NCBI RefSeq assembly: GCF_000467125.1
Contig: NZ_BATJ01000001.1
Location: 248,001 to 312,000, forward strand
Direction: 5' to 3'
DNA: 64,000 nt
Origin: Vibrio proteolyticus NBRC 13287
Lineage (GTDB): Bacteria; Pseudomonadota; Gammaproteobacteria; Enterobacterales; Vibrionaceae
Below are positions 17,384-26,433 of the stretch, in pieces. The first letter of the stretch is position 1. Each line of letters opens with the position of its first letter. The translations under genes and the position numbers were made by a program. The notes beneath the pieces are model-generated. The model worked only from the letters and a program-made list of their open reading frames with translations, did no database searches and was not told the origin of the DNA.

Positions 17384-18586
17384 TCACCGGGAAACTTGTT
17401 GCGCGGTCCTTGCGGACCGCGTTTCTACCACATTACTGACGACCACTAGCAGCAAGGCGGTGCCCATCAACATAGCGGCTACCGGGAACAGTGGAGCATA
17501 AACGCCTTGCCAGTCAAAAAAGGCCGACATGGCACTGCCAGACAACGCCTGAATCAAAGCAAACATTGCTGTCGCCAAACCCCACATTTTCTTGTGGTGC
17601 AATACACCCACCAGCTCAGCCAGCCGCCCTGAAGTCAACGAGACGACACCAGGGATCATCGCCCCAACTAAAAACGAAGAGACCGCCAGCCCGGCTGGTG
17701 TGAGGATAAACACAGGTATCGCGACAGCCGATGTTTTGATGATAAAGGCACATACAATCGCACCTCGCCAGCCAACCATTCGCACCAGAAGATTGGCGAT
17801 CAGCGGCCCGGACATGGTGCCAAAACCAAACATGCTCCAGTACCACAGCGCTTGTTTTGTCCCTTGATTCAATCCCACCGCGATATAATCGACCCAAAAG
17901 ATGGTGTGAGGAATGAAACCCGCCGCATCGAATCCGTACGCCAGAATCACCAACCAAGCAGCAAGGCCAGGCTGAAACATATCTTCGTTTTGCGTATGTC
18001 GTGATGCCTCAGACCTTGTTGGCACGTATAAACGGCGTAATCCAACACCACACAATAAGGTGGAAAGCAGCGCCATCAGCCCCAACACCAACCAGGTTTG
18101 GGTTAAACCAACAGAGAGTAAAAACGGCATCACCACGGCGGAGATTACCACCCCAAGACCGATGCCCATAAAAATCATCGTGCCAATCGTATTGCGGTGG
18201 CGTTCAGGCGTATTGAGAAGCGCGAAGGAAGGGCCGACCACAATCAGCATGCCACCACCAATTCCGGAGAGACAACGCCATAATGCAAACCACCAAAAGG
18301 AAAATGGCGTAAAACACACCAGATACGCCAACCCCACAGCCAGTGCAGACACCAGCAAAACCCGAGCAGACCCAAAACGCTCCGAGACTTTGTGCGCCAG
18401 CAAGGCACCGATCAGATACCCCAGTAAGTTCGACGCGCCAAGGTAACCAGCCTCCACCGACGTAAACCAGTTTCCCTGAGCCAGAGCCGGAATTAATGGC
18501 GTGAACGCAAAACGGGAAAGTCCTATCCCCATCAGGGTTGCATTAACGCCAACAAGTAACGCGGCAGTGGTTTTGCTGATCGCCAT
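17384..18586 (-). CDS. YbfB/YjiJ-type MFS transporter
   Basis: A 400-residue MFS protein with 12 predicted membrane segments; LMGIGLSRFAFTPLIPAL and YLGASNLLGYLIGALLAH near the N-terminus match the YbfB/YjiJ subgroup, most of whose members are uncharacterised. The ATG at 18586 is preceded by AAGGAG, so an 18-codon extension is rejected. Its stop directly abuts the LysE gene's stop. It is divergent from the AraC-GyrI regulator at 18836. Confidence 0.85.
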   Translation of the reverse strand: MAISKTTAALLVGVNATLMGIGLSRFAFTPLIPALAQGNWFTSVEAGYLGASNLLGYLIGALLAHKVSERFGSARVLLVSALAVGLAYLVCFTPFSFWWFALWRCLSGIGGGMLIVVGPSFALLNTPERHRNTIGTMIFMGIGLGVVISAVVMPFLLSVGLTQTWLVLGLMALLSTLLCGVGLRRLYVPTRSEASRHTQNEDMFQPGLAAWLVILAYGFDAAGFIPHTIFWVDYIAVGLNQGTKQALWYWSMFGFGTMSGPLIANLLVRMVGWRGAIVCAFIIKTSAVAIPVFILTPAGLAVSSFLVGAMIPGVVSLTSGRLAELVGVLHHKKMWGLATAMFALIQALSGSAMSAFFDWQGVYAPLFPVAAMLMGTALLLVVVSNVVETRSARTAQQVSR

Positions 18587-18687
18587 CCTGGCTCCTTTTG
18601 TTTGCCGCTTCGACGGCGGGTTGTAGCACGAGTTATTCAACTACTTTGTCAGAAGCGGAACCAAAAAGCGAGCCATGAAATCACGCG

Positions 18688-18701
18688 GTATAGTGCTATA
18701 C
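18688..18701. promoter_or_regulatory. Small palindrome between MFS and AraC genes
   Basis: GTATAG-TG-CTATAC, a 6-bp inverted repeat in the 249-base divergent region between the MFS transporter and the AraC regulator. It could be an operator, but AraC proteins usually bind direct repeats. Confidence 0.3.
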
Positions 18702-18835
18702 AAGTCCCTGACTCGCCGAGGTTTATACGTCGTAAATTTCTGATAAGGTGGCGTAACTGCGCAATTTCAATCAGGCAACGCGCAAACTCACTGATTATGA
18801 TAACGCCAACTTCTGAACATTAAGACGAGATAACG

Positions 18836-19699
18836 ATGAGTGTAATTCGCACCCGAGAACAACGTGTGCAACGTGTATGTGATTATATTGAGCGACATCT
18901 GGATGATGATCTTTCACTGGATATGCTCAGTGACATCGCGGTCTGCTCAAAGTACCACTTTCATCGCGTGTTTAAGGCGTCGATTGGTATCAGTACCATA
19001 CAATATCTTCTGTTGGCCCGATTACGAAGAGCGTCATTTCGCTTGGCCTTCGAGCCGCAGAAAACGGTCACAGATATCGCACTTGAAGCTCGATTTGACA
19101 GCCCGGAAGCCTTTTCGCGGGCATTCAGTCGCACGCTTGGCCAAACACCGTCTCAGTTCAGAAGTCAGCCGGACTGGCCAACCTGGCACAGCCGACTGGA
19201 AATTCATCCGATAAAAACAGGAGACATGAACTTGGACGTCAGAATCATTGACTTTCCGCGCACTCAGATTGCGTTTATCACGCATCAAGGTGATCATCAG
19301 CGCGTGCTGGAGACCGCTTCTAAACTGATTGAGTGGCGCAAACAAACCGGTTTATCGCCGGTGAAAACCAGCCAAACGTTTGGCATTCCGTACAGCGATC
19401 CCAACGATACGCCCAAGGAGGCATTTCGTTTTGATATTGCAGGCAGTGTACTGCAAGATGTGCCCGAGAATGAATTTGGTGTCGAAAATGGCGTGATTCC
19501 TCCGGGACGTTGCGCGGTGATCCAACATAAAGGGAGCCACGACGGGATCAGCGATACGGTGTATCACCTGTATCGAAAATGGTTGCCGGACAGCGGCGAA
19601 GAGCTGAGAGATTTTCCATGCTTTTTCCACTATCTGAATTTAATCCATGAAGTGGACGAGTGTGATCTGATCACCGACATCTATCTGCCGATCAGATAA
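18836..19699 (+). CDS. AraC regulator with GyrI-like effector domain
   Basis: A 287-residue regulator with an N-terminal AraC double helix-turn-helix (LSLDMLSDIAVCSKYHFHRVFKASIGISTIQYLL and KTVTDIALEARFDSPEAFSRAFSRTLGQTPSQF) and a C-terminal GyrI-like ligand-binding domain from about residue 130. It has the same design as the protein at 9700 but diverged sequence. Divergence from an MFS transporter suggests control of efflux by a small toxic compound, by analogy with Rob- and GyrI-type systems. Confidence 0.87.
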   Translation: MSVIRTREQRVQRVCDYIERHLDDDLSLDMLSDIAVCSKYHFHRVFKASIGISTIQYLLLARLRRASFRLAFEPQKTVTDIALEARFDSPEAFSRAFSRTLGQTPSQFRSQPDWPTWHSRLEIHPIKTGDMNLDVRIIDFPRTQIAFITHQGDHQRVLETASKLIEWRKQTGLSPVKTSQTFGIPYSDPNDTPKEAFRFDIAGSVLQDVPENEFGVENGVIPPGRCAVIQHKGSHDGISDTVYHLYRKWLPDSGEELRDFPCFFHYLNLIHEVDECDLITDIYLPIR

Positions 19700-19773
19700 G
19701 GCTGTCCGCCCTATAACGTAAATTACGGTCTGGTGACTGCAGCGCCAGATCTTACCGCGTTCGACATCAGCGT

Positions 19774-20130
19774 TCAGCCAAAAGTCAACACATCACCGTC
19801 GCTGAGCGTGGTTAATTCCGGCCCTAACAAATGAATCGTTCCCGGTAGTTCAGGCGTGCGCTGGCCATCAAACTTCAGCGTCACGTGCCCCAGTTTGGCA
19901 AGGTTGTGATTGGCCACTTTGCCGACAGCCGTCACCACATATGCCCGTTCACCGATCAGTAACGTGGTGTCGTGATCTATCTGTCCGACCAACTCCGATC
20001 CTGAATGCACAAAACAATACTCCCGCACCTCTTGCGGCGCATTGCGTCCAAACAAAATCACCATATCATCTTGCAAAGCATCTCTGGCGCATTCTCCTAC
20101 CGAGAGGATCGTCGTCTGATATTGCAACAT
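19774..20130 (-). CDS. srlB2: Sorbitol PTS EIIA component, second copy
   Basis: A 118-residue soluble EIIA of the glucitol family. The phospho-acceptor region is EYCFVHSGSELVG, equivalent to the conserved His motif of SrlB. Conserved landmarks GERAYVVTAVGKVANHNLAKLGHVTLKFDG match the first copy at 24022. It takes phosphate from HPr and passes it to the EIIB domain of SrlE2. Last gene of srlA2E2B2, six bases after srlE2. Confidence 0.9.
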   Translation of the reverse strand: MLQYQTTILSVGECARDALQDDMVILFGRNAPQEVREYCFVHSGSELVGQIDHDTTLLIGERAYVVTAVGKVANHNLAKLGHVTLKFDGQRTPELPGTIHLLGPELTTLSDGDVLTFG

Positions 20131-20136
20131 ATGCCC

Positions 20137-21108
20137 TCACTGATAAATGAAGAACGACACGAACCAGGCAATCAGCACCGTTGGCGCTCCCGTTAGAAAC
20201 CGGGAGTACAACACTGAGGGCACCCCAACCTGCACAGTTTCTTGCTTTGCTTCTGCCAACCCCAGGCCGACTGGAATAAAATCGCATGCCGCCTGAGCAT
20301 TGATAGCAAACAGAGCCGGCAAAGCAAGATGCGGGGGTATCGTACCCATACCAATTTGAGTGCCGATAAGAACGCCGATCACCTGAGCGATGACTGCGCC
20401 AGGTCCGAGAAACGGTGACAGCAAAGGGAACGAACAGATCAACGCAATCGTCAGTAGGCCTAGCGGGTTTCCGGCCAATGGCGATAACGCATTCGCAATC
20501 ACATCGCCCAAACCGGACGCCAAGATCACACCAATCAGCATTGAGACGAACGCCATAAACGGCAGAATGGTTTTCAGTACTGTATCGATCGTTTCCCGAC
20601 CGGCCTGATTCAACGTGGCCATAACGGATCCCATCCCGATACCGACGCGAGCCAGCAACCCATCCGTCTGTTGAGTCAGTTTTTTTGTGGTATCAATCGT
20701 ATCACTTTGAGCCAGAGGTGCAGATTCGCGTTGGGGCACATCGCGTTGGTCGAGCAGAGAAAAGCAGCCACTGCGTACATCCGACACATAGATGTCGTCC
20801 TGAATGTATTGTGCCAACGGGCCACTTTGGCCAGTGGCGTGGATGTTCAGAGTCGGGATACGTTTTTTCGGATAGAGCCCACAACGCAACGTACCACCAC
20901 AGTCAATCACCACACAGGCAATGTGCTCGTCGGGTACAAAACTGTCGAAACCATCCACCGCCTGCATCCCTGTCATGCTCACCATTTCATCAATGAACAC
21001 CGGACGAGTGCCCGCAGTGATGTAGACGATCTTCTTCTCTGGCTCCACTGGAATAAACAACGGCCCGCCCCAGCCGCCCTGCCCGCGGATCACTTTTAAC
21101 ACCGTCAT
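20137..21108 (-). CDS. srlE2: Sorbitol PTS EIIB/C component (SrlE), second copy
   Basis: A 323-residue glucitol-family EIIBC protein: an N-terminal EIIB part with the phospho-cysteine region [18 protein letters not shown], then a membrane domain (from about residue 160) with [21 protein letters not shown] and [17 protein letters not shown]. It closely parallels the copy at 24397, most so in the membrane half. The start overlaps the srlA2 stop as ATGA, implying coupled translation. It imports and phosphorylates a hexitol. Confidence 0.92.
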   Translation of the reverse strand: MTVLKVIRGQGGWGGPLFIPVEPEKKIVYITAGTRPVFIDEMVSMTGMQAVDGFDSFVPDEHIACVVIDCGGTLRCGLYPKKRIPTLNIHATGQSGPLAQYIQDDIYVSDVRSGCFSLLDQRDVPQRESAPLAQSDTIDTTKKLTQQTDGLLARVGIGMGSVMATLNQAGRETIDTVLKTILPFMAFVSMLIGVILASGLGDVIANALSPLAGNPLGLLTIALICSFPLLSPFLGPGAVIAQVIGVLIGTQIGMGTIPPHLALPALFAINAQAACDFIPVGLGLAEAKQETVQVGVPSVLYSRFLTGAPTVLIAWFVSFFIYQ

Positions 21109-21671
21109 GCCTTCTCTCCGGCCGAATCCAGATCGACCTTGTCATTCAATGTCACCCCCTGCTGTCTGGCGACCCATTGCGTGGTGAGGTCAGTCACCCA
21201 ACCACGCAAAAAATTTGTCACCAAACCAACCAATAAATAAGAAATGGCGAGTGGCCCGAGCGACAACCCCTGCTGAGTGATTCCGGCAGCGATCCCCAGA
21301 TAGATGAAAAGCTCACCGGGGTTCACGTGGGGAAACAGACCATTCATGGTGTGACAACTGTAAGAAGCCGACGCGTAATAGGAGGGTTTGTATTTTTCGG
21401 GCAAAAAACGTCCGAGGCTGAGCACCATCGGATTGCAGAACACAAAGGTGCCAATCGTCGGTAACAACAGGTAGCGTGACACGGGATTGGAAGCGCTTTT
21501 CTGCGCCAGTGTTTCAATATGGTGTTGACCAATAAAACGAATGAGAGCGTTCATCGCAACCAACAGACAGATCAGCAATGGCAGCACTTGTGTCACCATA
21601 CCAGTAAACACCTCACCACCCTTTTCAAACAGACCGATAAACCAGTCTGCTCCCTTCACGATCCAATTCAT
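21105..21671 (-). CDS. srlA2: Sorbitol PTS EIIC component (SrlA), second copy
   Basis: A 188-residue EIIC membrane protein starting [24 protein letters not shown], aligned with SrlA of enteric bacteria and with the first copy at 25396. It also carries [22 protein letters not shown] and [16 protein letters not shown]. It forms the sugar channel with SrlE2. First gene of the second PTS operon, which has its own promoter region behind the srlR terminator. Confidence 0.92.
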   Translation of the reverse strand: MNWIVKGADWFIGLFEKGGEVFTGMVTQVLPLLICLLVAMNALIRFIGQHHIETLAQKSASNPVSRYLLLPTIGTFVFCNPMVLSLGRFLPEKYKPSYYASASYSCHTMNGLFPHVNPGELFIYLGIAAGITQQGLSLGPLAISYLLVGLVTNFLRGWVTDLTTQWVARQQGVTLNDKVDLDSAGEKA

Positions 21672-21752
21672 GCTTTCGGCTCTCAATTAACCCGGTGAAT
21701 AGCCGAAGTGTTTCCCTTATTGACACATTGAAAAAGAGGCAAAACAAAAAAG

Positions 21753-21768
21753 CGTGATTTTAATCACC
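21753..21768. promoter_or_regulatory. CRP-like site upstream of srlA2
   Basis: CGTGA-TTTTAA-TCACC contains the CRP core GTGA-N6-TCAC with perfect symmetry, about 82 bases before the srlA2 start. An equivalent site precedes srlA. Sorbitol operons are CRP-activated in E. coli; here that is inferred. Confidence 0.6.
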
Positions 21769-21771
21769 AAG

Positions 21772-21788
21772 AATTTTCATTCTAAAAG
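21772..21788. promoter_or_regulatory. Shared srl operator motif, srlA2 copy
   Basis: AATTTTCATTCTAAAAG matches 15 of 17 positions of AATTTTCACTTTAAAAG upstream of srlA, in the same orientation to its gene. The shared motif suggests binding by the one DeoR-type regulator SrlR. Confidence 0.55.
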
Positions 21789-21831
21789 CATAAAATTGAA
21801 AGAGACAACAAAATGAAAAATAAAACGCAAT

Positions 21832-21855
21832 AAAAAAGGAAGCCTTTGGGCTTCC
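21832..21855 (-). terminator. Intrinsic terminator after srlR
   Basis: GGAAGCC-CAAA-GGCTTCC on the minus strand followed by TTTTTT, separating srlR from the second PTS operon. Confidence 0.85.
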
Positions 21856-21879
21856 CTGTCTTACGATTCTCTATCTACA

Positions 21880-22656
21880 CTAGGCATCTACTGTGATCAC
21901 CTGAATCCCTTTGCCTTCCAGATAGGCGGCATCTTCTGCCGAAATATGGCTGTCGGTAACCACGACGTCAATTTTCTCCAGCGGCACCACCACATTCGGG
22001 CTGCGGCGGCCAAACTTGCTGGAATCCGTCACCACAATAATCTGATTTGCAGCCTGGCACATCGCCTGACTAACCTGATACGCTTCGTTGTAAGTGGTGG
22101 TACCCTGAGCAAGGTCAAAGCCATCAGCACCAATAAACAACTTGTCGAACGAGAACTGCTTGAACGCTTGCTCCGCCAATGTTCCGTGGAACGAAGCTGA
22201 CTTACGGCGATAAGTGCCCCCCGGCATCAGCACCGTGTGTTCTGCTTCTAAATTGGCGACGGCATTCACAATGTGAATGCTGTTGGTCATTAAGGTCAGT
22301 GCCATCACGCGCTCAAAATGCGGCACCATCTGTAATGTGGTGCTGCCACAATCAAGAATAATGGAATCACCGTCGTTCACCAATTGAGAAGCGGCTTTGG
22401 CAATCAGACACTTACGATCTAGGTTGACCGTTTGTTTCTCATCCATAGAACGGTCTTCACTGCTGACACCACTCGGTGAACACGCTTCTGCAGCGCCGTA
22501 ACGGCGAATCACCAGCCCTTCTTCTTCCAGAGAACGTAAATCGCTTCGAATTGTGGCTCCTGAGGTTTCAAAGGTATCCGCCAGATTGTTGACTGACGTC
22601 TTACCATTGGCACGCAGATAATCCAGCAACTGCGCTCTTCTGTTATCTAAATTCAT
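21880..22656 (-). CDS. srlR: DeoR family regulator of sorbitol genes (SrlR)
   Basis: A 258-residue DeoR-type repressor: N-terminal helix-turn-helix (RRAQLLDYLRANGKTSVNNLADTFETSGATIRSDLRSLE) and a C-terminal sugar-phosphate sensor domain (DGDSIILDCGSTT ... FIGADGFD ... TDSSKFGRRSPN). It should respond to sorbitol-6-phosphate. Its place at the end of srlAEBDM matches the E. coli order. A palindrome just upstream at 22721 and the shared motif near both PTS promoters are candidate binding sites. Confidence 0.9.
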   Translation of the reverse strand: MNLDNRRAQLLDYLRANGKTSVNNLADTFETSGATIRSDLRSLEEEGLVIRRYGAAEACSPSGVSSEDRSMDEKQTVNLDRKCLIAKAASQLVNDGDSIILDCGSTTLQMVPHFERVMALTLMTNSIHIVNAVANLEAEHTVLMPGGTYRRKSASFHGTLAEQAFKQFSFDKLFIGADGFDLAQGTTTYNEAYQVSQAMCQAANQIIVVTDSSKFGRRSPNVVVPLEKIDVVVTDSHISAEDAAYLEGKGIQVITVDA

Positions 22657-22720
22657 AGCATCGACTTAATAATTAAACTCATGACAGTCTATAACAGTTC
22701 TTTTTCAATTTAAAAGTTAA

Positions 22721-22737
22721 TGAAAGATATTCTTTCA
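22721..22737. promoter_or_regulatory. Palindrome TGAAAGA-N3-TCTTTCA between srlM and srlR
   Basis: A perfect 7-bp inverted repeat with a 3-base centre abuts the srlM stop codon and lies 64 bases before the srlR start. The TTTCA half resembles DeoR-type operator halves and the TTTCA words in both PTS promoters; it could be an srlR autoregulatory site. Confidence 0.5.
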
Positions 22738-23094
22738 CTATTGCTTAGAAATTGCGACGCTTAACGCTTCCTGAACATTCATGTCGAGCTGAGACAAAAG
22801 CGCTTGAGGCGGCGGAAATACCTGACCAATCAAAGACGACAGTGTTTTGGGTCTGGCGAACACCGAAATACCCTTCATGACTTTGGCATCCACGATACGG
22901 TGCACGCTGTCTTCAGCCAGGACCACGACCGTTCTGGGTTTCCAGCGGCTCTGAGTCCGGCCAATTTTAACCTGACCTTTGTGCGCCATCGCCTGAAGCA
23001 TGCGATTGAATGCGCGGATTTGCAGGTAGCCAAATACAATCTGAATCGCCCATGCGCCGGCGGCAAAATAAATCAGTACCGTTGTTGAGTCCAT
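22738..23094 (-). CDS. srlM: GutM-like glucitol operon activator
   Basis: A 118-residue protein with an N-terminal membrane-like segment (TTVLIYFAAGAWAIQIVFGYLQI) followed by a basic soluble part (KIGRTQSRWKPRTVVVLAED), matching the GutM/SrlM family that activates the sorbitol operon in enteric bacteria. It sits between srlD and srlR as in E. coli. The ATG at 23094 is preferred over an upstream frame extension. Confidence 0.85.
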   Translation of the reverse strand: MDSTTVLIYFAAGAWAIQIVFGYLQIRAFNRMLQAMAHKGQVKIGRTQSRWKPRTVVVLAEDSVHRIVDAKVMKGISVFARPKTLSSLIGQVFPPPQALLSQLDMNVQEALSVAISKQ

Positions 23095-23189
23095 CTTTCG
23101 TCTCTCTGTTAAAAAGGGGCAAGCCAGTGGCCTGCCCAAGATAAGTTGCCCTTATTCTCGGAGCATAGGGCTTAATCCACGGGGGTGGA

Positions 23190-23969
23190 TTAGAACATCA
23201 CCTGCCCGCCGGTAATATTGATCGACTGACCGGTGCAGTACGCCGCCTCGTCGCTGGCATAGAACTTCAGTACATTGAGGACATCCTGATATTCGCAACC
23301 AGCTTTTAGTGGTACTTTATCAATATAAATCTGCTCAACTTCCGATTCTGGCACACCCAGTTTTTGCGCGTATTGAGGCAGCAAAGACTGGAACATCGGA
23401 CTCTTCAACAAGTTACCCAGCATCAGGGAATGCACCGTTATCTTATGCTCAGCAAGATCCAGCGCCAGTGACTGAGTCAGTCCGACACCACCAAACTTGG
23501 CGGCCGAATAACCACTGTTGTGCTTCGAGCCTACTTTACCTGATTTCGAGTTGATCTGGATAATGCGTCCGCCACGCTGCTCACGAATCATCACTTTGGC
23601 GGCTTCACGGGCGCAGAGGAAATATCCCGTCAGGTTGACATCAATGGACATCTGCCAGGCGTCCAGCGGGAAACGATCGATTTTGGCCGCCTGAGCGACG
23701 CCGGCACTGTAGACTAACAGATCAATCCGGCCAAAATAGTCATCCACCCTTTGAACCATGTTGACCACGCTCTGTTCTTTGGTCGCATCGACTTCCACAC
23801 CGAAGGCCGTCTCCTGACCGTATTCGCGGTTGATACGTTCTGCAACCTGCTCGGCATTGCTGCCATTCAAATCCGCGACCGCGACACGATATCCTTCATC
23901 CGCCAGCCCAAGACTCAGGAATTCACCCAAAGTCTGACCACCACCGACAACTAACGCAACTTTACTCAT
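23190..23969 (-). CDS. srlD: Sorbitol-6-phosphate 2-dehydrogenase
   Basis: A 259-residue short-chain dehydrogenase converting sorbitol-6-phosphate to fructose-6-phosphate with NAD. Visible: a nucleotide motif VALVVGGGQTLGEFLS (a GxxxxxG variant), VYSAG corresponding to NNAG, catalytic Ser in QINSKSGK, and YSAAK. Residues and length match SrlD. It lies between srlB and srlM in the operon. Confidence 0.93.
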   Translation of the reverse strand: MSKVALVVGGGQTLGEFLSLGLADEGYRVAVADLNGSNAEQVAERINREYGQETAFGVEVDATKEQSVVNMVQRVDDYFGRIDLLVYSAGVAQAAKIDRFPLDAWQMSIDVNLTGYFLCAREAAKVMIREQRGGRIIQINSKSGKVGSKHNSGYSAAKFGGVGLTQSLALDLAEHKITVHSLMLGNLLKSPMFQSLLPQYAQKLGVPESEVEQIYIDKVPLKAGCEYQDVLNVLKFYASDEAAYCTGQSINITGGQVMF

Positions 23970-24021
23970 AACTTACACCTTACTCTAAATGTGCTCTGCC
24001 ACAGGCGCAGAGCACGAATAC

Positions 24022-24384
24022 TCAATTCAAAAACACAATTTCATCGCCACAACGAACCTGTTGTGGACGGGCACCATTCACATGTAGGCACCCTGGGTAC
24101 TCAGCCTCCGCCAACGCGTCAAACCGGATCGTGATATGGCCAAGCTCGGCGAGGTTTTGGTTAACCACCTCACCCACCGCGGTGATCGGATACTGCTGCT
24201 CCCCCAGCTTCAACACTCCGCCAGGCTTTATGTCGCCTTTCAGCGCGTCGTGGTTGTGAATGAAGCAGTATTCAGCCGCATCGACAGGCGCAACATTGCT
24301 GAAAATAATCATCATGTCGTCTTCCAACGCGCTGTTGGCAAACTCACCAATACTTTCGATCTTTACCTGATACAGTGGTGACAT
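24022..24384 (-). CDS. srlB: Sorbitol PTS EIIA component
   Basis: A 120-residue EIIA-Gut with the phospho-His region EYCFIHNHDALKGD and the conserved LGEQQYPITAVGEVVNQNLAELGHITIRFD. AGGAGG precedes the ATG. It donates phosphate to SrlE. Its paralogue is srlB2 at 19774. Confidence 0.93.
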   Translation of the reverse strand: MSPLYQVKIESIGEFANSALEDDMMIIFSNVAPVDAAEYCFIHNHDALKGDIKPGGVLKLGEQQYPITAVGEVVNQNLAELGHITIRFDALAEAEYPGCLHVNGARPQQVRCGDEIVFLN

Positions 24385-24396
24385 TGCATCTTCCTC

Positions 24397-25380
24397 CTAT
24401 TGATAGATAAACATGGAGACAAACCAGGCCAGCAGCACGGTGGGTGCGCCGGTCAAAAAGCGCGAATACAACACCGATGGCACCCCAATCTCGACTGTTC
24501 TCGGCTTGGCTTCTGCCAGACCAAGACCAACTGGAATAAAGTCACACGCCGCTTGAGCATTGATGGCAAACAGGGCGGGCAGTGCCAGATGCGGCGGGAT
24601 ATTTCCCAGACCAATTTGCGTACCGACCAGCACCCCAATCACCTGCGCGATCACCGCGCCGGGGCCAAGAAACGGCGACAGCAGCGGGAACGAGCAGATC
24701 AATGCCAACGTCACCAGGCCAAAAGGATTCTGCGCCAGCGGCGTTAGTGCATTGGCGATCACATCCCCCAAGCCGGAGGCCATGATCACCCCAATCAACA
24801 TGGAGACGAACGCCATGAACGGCAGGATGGTTTTTAACACCGTGTCAATGGTTTCACGCCCTGCCTGAAAGAACGTTGCCATGACCGATCCCATACCAAT
24901 ACCGATGCGGGCCAGCAGGCTGTCACTCTGTTGAGTGAGCTTTTTACTGGTGTCGTACTTACTCTCTTCCTGCGGTGCTGCGTCTCGAACGACGGGTTGA
25001 ACGTTAACGCCGTCGCCATCGAGCAACTGGATATCGTTCTCCCGCACGCCAGATACGTAAATATCTTCTGTGATGTACTGCGCCAACGGCCCGCTTTTTC
25101 CTGTAGAGTGAATGTTCACGGTTGGGATGCGTTTTTTCGGATACAAACCGCAACGTAAAGTGCCGCCGCAGTCAATCACCGCCACGCCGACCTCTTCATC
25201 GGGAATGCTGGTTTTAAACCCATCCACCGCGTCGTAGCCAGTCAGCTCGGCGATACGGTCTACAATAGCGGGACGCGTTCCCCCGGTGATGTACACCACT
25301 TTCTTGTTGGCTTCGACGGGTAGCTCCAACGGGCCACCCCAACCACCATTGCCTTTTTGTATGCGTAATACCTGAGACAT
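24397..25380 (-). CDS. srlE: Sorbitol PTS EIIB/C component (SrlE)
   Basis: A 327-residue EIIBC of the glucitol family, with the phospho-cysteine region [19 protein letters not shown], a linker of about 40 residues that differs from SrlE2, and a membrane half nearly matching SrlE2 ([36 protein letters not shown]). Part of srlAEBD. AGAGGA precedes the start. Confidence 0.94.
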   Translation of the reverse strand: MSQVLRIQKGNGGWGGPLELPVEANKKVVYITGGTRPAIVDRIAELTGYDAVDGFKTSIPDEEVGVAVIDCGGTLRCGLYPKKRIPTVNIHSTGKSGPLAQYITEDIYVSGVRENDIQLLDGDGVNVQPVVRDAAPQEESKYDTSKKLTQQSDSLLARIGIGMGSVMATFFQAGRETIDTVLKTILPFMAFVSMLIGVIMASGLGDVIANALTPLAQNPFGLVTLALICSFPLLSPFLGPGAVIAQVIGVLVGTQIGLGNIPPHLALPALFAINAQAACDFIPVGLGLAEAKPRTVEIGVPSVLYSRFLTGAPTVLLAWFVSMFIYQ

Positions 25381-25395
25381 ATTCCATTTCCTCTG

Positions 25396-25944
25396 TTAGC
25401 TGAAGTGAACCTGACGTTCCAACTGGACGCCTTGCTGACGCTCGACCATGGACGTCGTAAAATCGGTGATCCAGCCACGGAAGAAGTTAGTCACCATCCC
25501 CACCAGCAGATAGCTGACGGCCAAGGGACCAAGTGGCAAGCCCAAAGTTGTCAGACCGCTGGCAATACCGAGATACACGAACAGCTCACCCGGATTAATG
25601 TGCGGGAATAAACCGTTCATTGAGTGGCAGCTGTACGAGGCTGCCGCATAATAGGAAGGTTTGTAACGCTCCGGCAGGAAGCGACCGAGACTGAGCGTCA
25701 TCGGGTTACAAAATATAAACGTGCCGATCACTGGCAAAACCAGGTAGCGGGAAACCGGATTTCCGGCACTGCGCTGCGCCAGCTTTTCAACCCGATCTTG
25801 GCCTATCAACCGGATAAGCGCATTCATCGCCACCAGCAATGCAATTAAGAGAGGCAGAATACCGGTCACCATACCTGTAAACACCTCTCCCCCTTTTTGG
25901 AACAGTCCGATAAACCATTCCGCTCCGTGAATTATCCATTCCAT
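25396..25944 (-). CDS. srlA: Sorbitol PTS EIIC component (SrlA)
   Basis: A 182-residue membrane EIIC starting [24 protein letters not shown], very close to E. coli SrlA ([31 protein letters not shown]). The ATG at 25944 has GAGG seven bases upstream; a TTG two codons earlier is less likely. First gene of srlAEBDMR, transcribed away from gutQ. Confidence 0.94.
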   Translation of the reverse strand: MEWIIHGAEWFIGLFQKGGEVFTGMVTGILPLLIALLVAMNALIRLIGQDRVEKLAQRSAGNPVSRYLVLPVIGTFIFCNPMTLSLGRFLPERYKPSYYAAASYSCHSMNGLFPHINPGELFVYLGIASGLTTLGLPLGPLAVSYLLVGMVTNFFRGWITDFTTSMVERQQGVQLERQVHFS

Positions 25945-26004
25945 AATCAAACCTCGTTGTTGTTATTGGCTCTGTGTCAGAGCTCACTTTTATACTTTCA
26001 CTTT

Positions 26005-26021
26005 AATTTTCACTTTAAAAG
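26005..26021. promoter_or_regulatory. Shared srl operator motif, srlA copy
   Basis: AATTTTCACTTTAAAAG, matching the srlA2 motif at 15 of 17 positions. An overlapping direct repeat, TTTCACTTTAA then TTTTCACTTTAA (about 25997-26019), may give two adjacent regulator sites before srlA. Confidence 0.6.
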
Positions 26022-26037
26022 AAAAAGTTTTTACTTT

Positions 26038-26053
26038 GTTGATTAAAATCACA
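26038..26053. promoter_or_regulatory. CRP-like site upstream of srlA
   Basis: On the minus strand TGTGA-TTTTAA-TCAAC: one perfect CRP half and one with an imperfect outer base. The N6 core is identical to that of the site before srlA2. It lies about 94 bases before the srlA start. Confidence 0.6.
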
Positions 26054-26114
26054 CTATATAATTTTCAAAATAAAACAAATGAAAGGAGAATGCTGAATTT
26101 AAAAAGGAGCAAAA

Positions 26115-26204
26115 ATGGTCATCACGGTCAATGACAACAGGAGGAAAAGTGCGATAGTGCCCATGTGGAATAGTTATAGGATACCCGACCGGACACAGGA
26201 TTAA
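26115..26204 (+). CDS. Candidate 29-codon small ORF with strong RBS
   Basis: In the 489-base srlA-gutQ gap an ATG is preceded by AAGGAG five bases upstream and opens a 29-codon frame (MVITVNDNRRKSAIVPMWNS...). No family is recognised and the product is mostly polar. It may be a leader peptide for gutQ, a small protein, or chance. Apart from it and the srl control sites, the gap shows nothing else recognisable. Confidence 0.25.
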   Translation: MVITVNDNRRKSAIVPMWNSYRIPDRTQD

Positions 26205-26433
26205 ATTACTGTTTTTAATAACATTAATCCCAACATAAAACGAGTCGTCGTGATAGTCAGAGCCAGTCGTCTTGTCATTCGAGACCCGTTATCCAGACAG
26301 CATATGCCTGCTCTAAGTCACAGATGTAAGCCAAGTCACTACCTATCATTCATCACTTGGTGTAAAACTAATGGCATCATTTCTTTCAAATTAAAAGACA
26401 CTCATCGAACTAACTGAGCATTGAGCTTTTGAT

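Noticed and set aside
20671..21099. Plus-strand frame opposite srlE2
   Set aside because: No domain or ribosome site, and fully antisense to a conserved PTS gene.
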